Of a stretch of 24,427 nt of DNA, positions 1-5,828 are shown piece by piece. The translations under genes were made by a program, and so were the position numbers. Numbering within the stretch: the stretch's first letter is position 1; every line of letters starts with the position of its first letter. Below the pieces are notes generated by a model. It searched no databases, was not told the origin of the DNA, and saw only the letters and a program-made list of their open reading frames with translations. The stretch is from Burkholderiaceae bacterium (GTDB lineage: Bacteria > Pseudomonadota > Gammaproteobacteria > Burkholderiales > Burkholderiaceae_E), in assembly GCA_019428955.1 (NCBI GenBank), contig JAHYJF010000016.1, positions 1 through 24,427 of the forward strand, given 5' to 3'.

Positions 1-47
1 AGCTCCATCATCGCCTTCATTCGGACGTCATCGATGCGTGGTGACAT
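1..47 (-). CDS. aroG: 3-deoxy-7-phosphoheptulonate (DAHP) synthase, N-terminal fragment at window edge
   Basis: Only the first 15 codons and part of the next lie in the window; the gene continues past the left edge. The residues read MSPRIDDVRMKAMMEL, matching the start of class I AroG-type DAHP synthases (E. coli AroG has a DDLRIKEIKEL stretch at the same place). The ATG (45-47) has a good Shine-Dalgarno on the minus strand, AGGAAA at 55-60, 7 nt away. DAHP synthase condenses phosphoenolpyruvate and erythrose-4-phosphate, the committed step of the shikimate pathway. The identification rests on very few residues, but the aromatic-rich leader and attenuator directly upstream fit it well. Which aromatic amino acid inhibits the enzyme cannot be judged from this fragment. 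Confidence 0.72.
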   Translation of the reverse strand, partial: MSPRIDDVRMKAMME

Positions 48-71
48 GACTGTGTTTCCTGTGGTTACTGC

Positions 72-104
72 AAAAAAAAACCGCCGGGCTGGGCCGGCGG
101 TCTT
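72..104 (-). terminator. Rho-independent terminator (attenuator) upstream of aroG
   Basis: On the minus strand a perfect 7-bp GC stem (94-100 pairing with 81-87, six-nt loop 88-93) is followed at once by nine U residues (72-80). The stem can be extended by A-U and G-U pairs between 101-104 and 77-80. It lies between the leader peptide stop codon and the aroG Shine-Dalgarno, so it would stop transcription before aroG rather than after a gene. That is the position of an attenuator. Confidence 0.9.
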
Positions 105-169
105 GTCGATTCTGTTTGCCTGGTATTTCGTTACGCAAGCGCACCTGACTCGACCCGCCGGGGGCAGGT
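81..169 (-). promoter_or_regulatory. Mutually exclusive attenuator hairpins (segments 1 to 4)
   Basis: Four RNA segments can be placed by eye on the minus strand. Segment 1 (163-169, ACCUGCC) pairs with segment 2 (153-159, GGCGGGU) over 7 bp with a three-nt loop and one G-U pair. Segment 2, shifted by two bases (155-161, CCGGCGG), is perfectly complementary to segment 3 (94-100, CCGCCGG). Segment 3 also forms the terminator with segment 4 (81-87, CCGGCGG). Segments 2 and 4 are therefore identical 7-mers competing for segment 3. The last aromatic codon of the leader (170-172) sits directly before segment 1. A ribosome stalled there would cover segment 1, release segment 2 and allow the antiterminator. 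Pairings were found by eye; folding energies were not computed. Confidence 0.8.
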
Positions 170-214
170 AAAGCTCCAAAACCAGAAGGAGTAGGAGGCG
201 CGGTGAAATTCCAT
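131..214 (-). CDS. Aromatic amino acid leader peptide of aroG (27 residues)
   Basis: An ATG at 212-214 opens a 27-codon frame ending in TAA at 131-133. Residues 3-15 read FHRASYSFWFWSF: seven of thirteen are aromatic (four Phe, two Trp, one Tyr), with Phe-Trp-Phe-Trp-Ser-Phe at positions 10-15. The rest is unremarkable. Such clusters are the hallmark of leader peptides in amino acid attenuators (compare pheA, pheST and trp leaders). The frame lies upstream of a terminator and of a gene for the first step of aromatic biosynthesis, with the aromatic codons immediately 5' of the first hairpin arm. No clear Shine-Dalgarno precedes the ATG. With the candidate promoter at 222-250 the transcript would begin almost at the ATG, so translation may be leaderless. 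An in-frame TTG at 236-238 is a weaker alternative start. Confidence 0.85.
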   Translation of the reverse strand: MEFHRASYSFWFWSFTCPRRVESGALA

Positions 215-221
215 GCAGCGC

Positions 222-250
222 AGTCTAGATGGATTCAAGTGCCGGCGCAA
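222..250 (-). promoter_or_regulatory. Candidate sigma-70 promoter for the aroG leader
   Basis: On the minus strand TTGCGC (245-250) is followed after 17 bp by TAGACT (222-227). Spacing is ideal and the -10 matches four of six consensus bases, but the -35 matches only in TTG. The predicted start would fall near 215, at the leader ATG. Read-through from tldD, whose stop is 54 nt upstream of the leader, is an alternative or additional source of transcripts. Confidence 0.4.
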
Positions 251-268
251 GTTCGAGTTCGCACCGGC

Positions 269-1729
269 TCACGCCGTGCCCCCGACAGTCAGCCCCTCGA
301 TGCGCAGCGTCGGCTGGCCAACCCCGACCGGAACGCTCTGGCCGTCCTTGCCGCACACCCCGACCCCGGCGTCGAGGCGCAGGTCATTGCCGATCATGCA
401 GACGCGGGTGAGCGCGTCCGGGCCATTGCCAATGATGGTCGCTCCCTTGACCGCATACTGGATCTGCCCGCCCTCGACCCAGTAGGCTTCCGAGGCCGAG
501 AACACGAATTTCCCGTTGGTGATGTCGACCTGCCCGCCGCCAAAGTTGACCGCGTACAACCCGCGCTCAACCGAAGCGATGATTTCCTGCGGATCATTCT
601 CGCCAGCCAGCATGTAGGTGTTGGTCATCCGCGGCATGGGCAAGTGCGCGAAGGATTCGCGCCGCCCGTTGCCGGTGCTCGCGGTCTTCATCAGGCGAGC
701 GTTGAGCGTGTCATGCAGGTAGCCGCGCAGCACGCCGTCCTCGATCAGCACGTTGACCTGAGACGGGTTGCCCTCGTCGTCGATGTTAAGCGATCCGCGC
801 CGTTCGGCAATCGTGCCGTCGTCGACCACGGTCACCCCCGGCGCCGCGACCCGCTCCCCGATCCGTCCTGAGAACGTCGACGAGCCCTTGCGGTTGAAGT
901 CGCCCTCGAGCCCGTGACCGATCGCCTCGTGCAACAGCACGCCCGGCCATCCCGGGCCGAGCACCACGCTCATCATTCCGGCCGGCGCCGGCCGGGCCTC
1001 GAGGTTGACGAGCGCGCCATGGACCGCCTCGTCGACGTGCCGCCGCAACATCGCATCGTCGAAGCGGGTGAAATCGAAGCGCCCGCCGCCGCCACTGCTG
1101 CCCTGTTCGCGCCGCCCGCCCTGCTCGGCGATCACCGTTACCGAAAGGCGCACCAGCGGGCGCACATCGGCGGCAATCAGGCCGTCCGAACGTGCCACCA
1201 GGATGATGTCGTATTCACCGGCGATTCCCGCCAGCACCTGGGTGACGCGCGGATCGCTAGCCCGGGCCAGGGCCTCGACCCGCTCGAGCAATGCGACCTT
1301 CTCGCCCGCGCTCAGCGCCGCGATCGGATTGTCCCGGGCGTAGAGTTCGCGACTCGCTCCTGGCGTCAGCCGCTCGGCGACCTTCACCCTGCCCGCACCA
1401 CGACGCGCGATCGTCCTGGTGGTTCGAGCCGCCGACAGCAGGGCCTCTTCGCTGATCGCGTCGGAATAGGCGAATGCGGTGCGATCGCCAACCACCGCCC
1501 GCACCCCGACGCCCTGGTCGATCGCGAAGTGACCAGACTTGACGATGCCCTCCTCCAGCCCCCAGCTTTCGCTGCGCGTGAACTGGAAATACAGGTCGCT
1601 GTAATCGACCCGATGCCCAAACACCTCGGCCAGGGCCCGTTCCAGGTGCCGTTCGCCGATTCCATAGGGATCGAGCAGAGCCTGGCGGGCGATTAGCAGC
1701 GACTGGTCATTGTGAACGATGTTCTTCAT
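269..1729 (-). CDS. tldD: Metalloprotease TldD
   Basis: A 486-residue protein, the usual length for TldD. The family partners with TldE/PmbA in a cytoplasmic zinc-dependent protease that degrades unfolded peptides and matures some ribosomally made peptides (such as microcin B17) and CcdA. The zinc motif HEAIGH is at residues 267-272, followed by GLEGDF. A Cys in the conserved GVCGK segment near the C-terminus (about residue 459) is also present. The N-terminal domain (about 30-250) carries the expected TldD blocks (DLYFQ, GVGVRAVVGD). No tldE/pmbA is in the window, which is common because the two genes are usually unlinked. It follows yhdP with a 9-bp gap, so the two are almost certainly cotranscribed, the same pairing as in E. 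coli. Start: ATG at 1729, in agreement with family length. Confidence 0.96.
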   Translation of the reverse strand: MKNIVHNDQSLLIARQALLDPYGIGERHLERALAEVFGHRVDYSDLYFQFTRSESWGLEEGIVKSGHFAIDQGVGVRAVVGDRTAFAYSDAISEEALLSAARTTRTIARRGAGRVKVAERLTPGASRELYARDNPIAALSAGEKVALLERVEALARASDPRVTQVLAGIAGEYDIILVARSDGLIAADVRPLVRLSVTVIAEQGGRREQGSSGGGGRFDFTRFDDAMLRRHVDEAVHGALVNLEARPAPAGMMSVVLGPGWPGVLLHEAIGHGLEGDFNRKGSSTFSGRIGERVAAPGVTVVDDGTIAERRGSLNIDDEGNPSQVNVLIEDGVLRGYLHDTLNARLMKTASTGNGRRESFAHLPMPRMTNTYMLAGENDPQEIIASVERGLYAVNFGGGQVDITNGKFVFSASEAYWVEGGQIQYAVKGATIIGNGPDALTRVCMIGNDLRLDAGVGVCGKDGQSVPVGVGQPTLRIEGLTVGGTA

Positions 1730-1738
1730 GTCGCGATG

Positions 1739-4700
1739 CTACCTCACCGGCGTGACCGACGCCGCCGGCTTGACCTCGACCACATTGGGGCTCGACCAGC
1801 TGCCATCGATCCGATACTCGGAAGAGAACATTTCCTGTAGTGGCCGGTTCAGCATCGCCTGCGCGACCAGTGACCCCAAGCCGAGCACAGGATTGATGGT
1901 TGCGTAGGCGAGCGAAGCCAGGCCGGCATTGAGCTCGGGGCGGATCTCGACCTGGAGCCGCTGGGTCTCGTTGGCGATGTCGACCGTGCCCCGGATCTTC
2001 ACCTGGGCCTGCACTCCCTTCATCTTCAGCTCATCGGTGGAGGCGACACCCTTGCGAATTGCCACGTCACCCGTGATTTCGTCGAAGGCGAACCCTTTGG
2101 CGAAGATGTCGCGAAAGTCGAGCGTCAGCCGACGAGCCAGCGATTGCAGGCTGAGCACGCCGATCAGTTTGCCGATTCCGGGGTCGGTCTTGAGGAACTG
2201 GCCCTTGCCGATGGCGAGCTGCAGTTCGCCACTCAGGCTCGGGTAGTTGATCGCCAGCGGCGACCCAACCCAATTCACCTTGCCAGTGAGCATCCCGACC
2301 CCACCGCGCAGCGCTCCCTGGATGCCATGGGTGTCAAGTGCCAAACCGGCGTCGCTCAGCTCGATTTCGAAGTCCAGGTCGGTGGCACGCAAGGGCGCGA
2401 GTGGCAGAGCCCAGGTGCCACTCGCGCGTACCAGCGCCCCAGGATGCCGGATGCTCAGGCGATCGAGTTGCCAGGCCGAGCCGCCGGCCGTTTGACGGTT
2501 GGTCGCGCGCAGCTCAAGCCGCCCCATGGCGGCTTGGCCGAGGACAAACTCATCCGCGACCACGTCGAGCGCCGGCAGCGTTTCTGGTTCCGCGGCCAGC
2601 AATGACTCGATTTCGCTGACTCGGTCAGGTCCGATCTCGAGCCTGGCAAAGCGGGCGGTCAACGAGCCGGCCTGCCGGTCCGATGGCGCCGCCAGCCAGC
2701 TGAAGAAACCGTCGATCTGGCGCGCGTGTACGTTGGCGTTCCAATAACCTCCCAGGCGCGTCGCCCCGAACACCACGTCGTCGATGTCCTTGTTGGCGAT
2801 GTGCACCCGCCGCGCCACCACCGAGACCTCGTCGGGCAACAGCGGGAATCCGGCAGCGAATTCGCTCGCCGCCGGCACTCCGGCGACCTCCCTGGCGGGA
2901 AGCACGCCCGGCCCGCGCAACAGGGAATTCCAGGCATCGAGATCGATCTCGTCGATACCCAGGGCCACCTTGAGCCCTTCTGACGGCAACGGCGCGGCGG
3001 CGGCGTTGAGCGCAAACGACGCGCTGCGAATCGCCAGCTTATTGGTCACCGGGTCGCGCTGACGCACGATCGCGAGATGAACATCGTCCCGCAGTCGCAG
3101 GTCGATGCGCTCGCGCACCGGCCTCTCATCGGGCCGAACCGGGGTCTCGGGGACGGCGTCGAGGCGCAACGCCCAACTCTCCTCGGCGGCCTTGGTGAAT
3201 GGTGCCGGCAGGGTGCTCGCCAACCCCACCAGGTCGCTCTCGAGATGCACCCGGGCGGCGTGGCGGTTGACGTCGATGGTTGCCCGATAGTCCGCAGCCC
3301 CCTTGAAACGCCGGGTCACCTGATTGTCGACCAGTCGCCTGATCCCGTCGGCGCCGATTTTTCCCGAGGCGCGCAATGCAAAGCGCCCCGGGCCGGTGGT
3401 CTCGCCCTCGACCTTGATCTCGCCCCCGAGCAGGCGCGCGCTCAAGGTGCGCAGTGCCAGCTGTTCCTCGGTGAAATCGAGCCGCCCGTGCACGTTATCG
3501 AACCGTGGCAAGGTGGGCTCGAGCTGCACGTTGTTCCCGGCCAGCAGTACCGAGCCGTTGACTCGTGCGGTCTTGTTATCGCGCAACGGAATCGTCAGCC
3601 GCAGGCTGAGCGTTGCCCTGCCATCGACCAGCGTCGCGGTGGTGAAGTCATCGATCCGGTTGCGCAGCGGACTCTCGTTGACGAAACGGACCATGTCCTG
3701 GGCCGACCCATCGGCACTGCCCTCGACCCGCAGGATGGCATCGCGAAAGTCCGGGATGGTGGCCGTGGTCGCGCCCAGATGAGCGCCGAATACGGCCCCG
3801 GACTTCATCGCGATCAGCATGCCGGCGCGCTCGAATTCGAGGTGGCCATCGAAGCGCTCGATCGCCGGCCAGCCGGGCGAGTAGGCCAGCGTGGCATCAC
3901 CCACCTGGGCATCGACCCGGAACTCACCGCTGGTCACGTCCCGGTAAGGGAAATCGGCGAGATCCCCGCGCAAGCGAAAGTGGCCGGCACTTGCCCTGCC
4001 GGTGAGCAGCGATCGACCAAGCCAGTCGCGCACCTGGTGCGACACCTGGAGCGGCAGATAGCGGGCCACGCTGCGCGCCTCGGCGCGCTCGATGGTGCCG
4101 GTGAGGTCGACCAGGCCCGGCCCCTTGCCGCCCGAACGGTAACTGCCATTGAGCTCTCCCGCGGCGTCGGCGTTGGCGAAGCGCAGGCTGGCGATCTCGA
4201 CCTTGAGCGCACTGGCGCCGCCCCCCTGGGCCGGCGGTTGCACGGTCCATGTGACCCGAGCGGCAATCTTGTCAAACTTGATCAGCGGGTCTTCGAAGAC
4301 CCCTGGGAAAGAGCCGCCGGCGCGTTCGCCCTCGATGTTGACCGCGCCTCCGCCGGGCCCCAGGTTGAGCTCACCGCTCATCCCGGCGAACGAGGGCCAG
4401 GGCACTTCGTGCGCAAGCTCGCGCCCCAGCGCCAGATTCCTGAAGGCCAGCGCGAGCGAATAGGCGGGCTGTTCGCCGCCGCGTTCCCAGTTCAGTTCTA
4501 GACCTTCGATCCGGCCACTACCGTGGAACCGGGTGAGCCAGGCCGGCACGCTGGCGCCCACCGACCCGAGCGATGGCAGCAGCGCCAGCACCTCGCCGGC
4601 TTCGAACGGCGCCAGGTTGAGCCGCAGCGCCAGCGGCTCTCCGGCGGCGTCGAGCCGCAGCTGGTTGTCGTTGCCGGCCAGCGCCAGCGTGGCTACCCGG

Positions 4701-5761
4701 TCCGCGCCCGGGACCACCCCCGGGACGCCAGGTGCCGCTGCGCCGACCGTGATGCTGCCGCGCTCGATGTCGAGCGCCAGGGCGCGCTGCCGGTCCCAGC
4801 GGGCATTGAGTTCGGCGCCCACCTGGGCAAGTTCCAGTCCCGAACCATCCGCCGCTTCGGCCAGGCGCAGGTCACTGAGCGCGACCCTGAGCCGAGCCCC
4901 GACTGGCCGCCCGCGCTCAATCGTCACTTTCGCCTGGGCGTCGCCGCGCATGCTCTCGAGCCGTTCCAGGCCCTGACCGGCAACGAGCACCCCTGACAGG
5001 AAAGGCCGCAGCGCCGCCCAGTCCAGCCGCGCCACGTCCAGAGCAATGTCGCCGCTCCAGTCGGCATCCTGCGGGGCAGGAGTTTCGGGCTGGCGCAGGA
5101 TATTGCCCTTGAGTTCCAGCGCGCCAATTCCTTCCGCCTCCGCCCGTGCCGCGAAACGGTGACGCCGCCCGAGTGCCTGCAGCGACAGCTCCTGCAGCGC
5201 CAAGCTCGCCCAATGCTGCGTGACCCGGTCGTCGTAGGCGATCCTGATCGACTCGATTCGAATCGACGGTTGCTCGAGGAGCCAGCGCGCCAGTGTTCCG
5301 TTGCCGCCGTCAAGGTCGATCCGGAGGCCGGCGAGCTCCCAGCGGCGCTCGTCGAGCCGCACTACGGCGACATCGGCGTCGGCGATCCGCAGGGCAACCA
5401 GCCGCGGTTGGCCCAGCAGTGCGCTGCGCCACGACAAGGTGGCATCGACCCTGCCGATGCTCAGCGTGCGGCCCTCGCCCGTCACTCCAACGCGCAGGTC
5501 GTTGATCCTGAGGCGCGGGTGGATTCCATCGAAGCCCGGGGCAAGACTGCCGATATGCAGGGGCTGGCCCAGCTCTGCGCTCAGCGCGCTCTCGATCTCG
5601 GGGCGCCAGCGGTCGAGTTTTGGCCAGAGGTAATAGCGGGTGAATGAATAACCGGCGGCAAGAACGATCACCAGGACCAGCGCGATCCAGGCGCAAACAC
5701 GCAGCGCCCGACTCGGTGAGCTGTGACCACGAAAGGCTCGAAAGGACGGAGCGCGAAGCAT
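1739..5761 (-). CDS. yhdP: YhdP-family AsmA-like envelope phospholipid transport protein
   Basis: A 1340-residue protein with one N-terminal transmembrane segment (about residues 22-40, rich in V, L, I and A) and a short basic cytoplasmic tail. A very long periplasmic part of repeated beta-rich AsmA-like units follows. The C-terminal block (roughly 1140-1320) contains the strongly conserved stretch around KGQFLKTDPGIGKL and LTLDFRDIF, diagnostic for this family. YhdP, TamB and YdbH are thought to form hydrophobic grooves bridging inner and outer membranes for phospholipid transfer. Length is normal. It is first in a minus-strand unit with tldD and diverges from glnE across 67 bp. In several betaproteobacteria I recall a nitrilase-type gene between yhdP and tldD; here there are only 9 bp. 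Start ATG at 5759-5761, just upstream of the basic tail. Confidence 0.94.
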   Translation of the reverse strand: MLRAPSFRAFRGHSSPSRALRVCAWIALVLVIVLAAGYSFTRYYLWPKLDRWRPEIESALSAELGQPLHIGSLAPGFDGIHPRLRINDLRVGVTGEGRTLSIGRVDATLSWRSALLGQPRLVALRIADADVAVVRLDERRWELAGLRIDLDGGNGTLARWLLEQPSIRIESIRIAYDDRVTQHWASLALQELSLQALGRRHRFAARAEAEGIGALELKGNILRQPETPAPQDADWSGDIALDVARLDWAALRPFLSGVLVAGQGLERLESMRGDAQAKVTIERGRPVGARLRVALSDLRLAEAADGSGLELAQVGAELNARWDRQRALALDIERGSITVGAAAPGVPGVVPGADRVATLALAGNDNQLRLDAAGEPLALRLNLAPFEAGEVLALLPSLGSVGASVPAWLTRFHGSGRIEGLELNWERGGEQPAYSLALAFRNLALGRELAHEVPWPSFAGMSGELNLGPGGGAVNIEGERAGGSFPGVFEDPLIKFDKIAARVTWTVQPPAQGGGASALKVEIASLRFANADAAGELNGSYRSGGKGPGLVDLTGTIERAEARSVARYLPLQVSHQVRDWLGRSLLTGRASAGHFRLRGDLADFPYRDVTSGEFRVDAQVGDATLAYSPGWPAIERFDGHLEFERAGMLIAMKSGAVFGAHLGATTATIPDFRDAILRVEGSADGSAQDMVRFVNESPLRNRIDDFTTATLVDGRATLSLRLTIPLRDNKTARVNGSVLLAGNNVQLEPTLPRFDNVHGRLDFTEEQLALRTLSARLLGGEIKVEGETTGPGRFALRASGKIGADGIRRLVDNQVTRRFKGAADYRATIDVNRHAARVHLESDLVGLASTLPAPFTKAAEESWALRLDAVPETPVRPDERPVRERIDLRLRDDVHLAIVRQRDPVTNKLAIRSASFALNAAAAPLPSEGLKVALGIDEIDLDAWNSLLRGPGVLPAREVAGVPAASEFAAGFPLLPDEVSVVARRVHIANKDIDDVVFGATRLGGYWNANVHARQIDGFFSWLAAPSDRQAGSLTARFARLEIGPDRVSEIESLLAAEPETLPALDVVADEFVLGQAAMGRLELRATNRQTAGGSAWQLDRLSIRHPGALVRASGTWALPLAPLRATDLDFEIELSDAGLALDTHGIQGALRGGVGMLTGKVNWVGSPLAINYPSLSGELQLAIGKGQFLKTDPGIGKLIGVLSLQSLARRLTLDFRDIFAKGFAFDEITGDVAIRKGVASTDELKMKGVQAQVKIRGTVDIANETQRLQVEIRPELNAGLASLAYATINPVLGLGSLVAQAMLNRPLQEMFSSEYRIDGSWSSPNVVEVKPAASVTPVR

Positions 5762-5801
5762 GTGCCGCGAATAGTTACCGAACGCGCGAGGATACTCGAC
5801 C

Positions 5802-5807
5802 TAGAAT
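5802..5807 (+). promoter_or_regulatory. Candidate -10 element of glnE
   Basis: TAGAAT lies 21 bp upstream of the glnE ATG in the 67-bp space between divergent yhdP and glnE. I see no good -35 at 16-18 bp (TTACCG at 5775-5780 is 21 bp away). The same heptamer CTAGAAT occurs upstream of ilvE. A purine-rich GGGTGG (5818-5823) serves as a plausible Shine-Dalgarno. Confidence 0.35.
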
Positions 5808-5828
5808 ACCCTTTTCGGGTGGTTATCT

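Noticed and set aside
203..871. A plus-strand frame over the leader region and tldD
   Set aside because: It is antisense to TldD residues and to the attenuator; composition is typical of shadows.
3077..4501. A 474-codon open frame on the plus strand opposite yhdP
   Set aside because: It is the antisense shadow of the well supported yhdP gene, with no motif and no Shine-Dalgarno.
5808..5819. Short ACCC/GGGT hairpin just before glnE as a regulatory RNA element
   Set aside because: Only four base pairs; too weak to claim, though it overlaps the ribosome-binding region.
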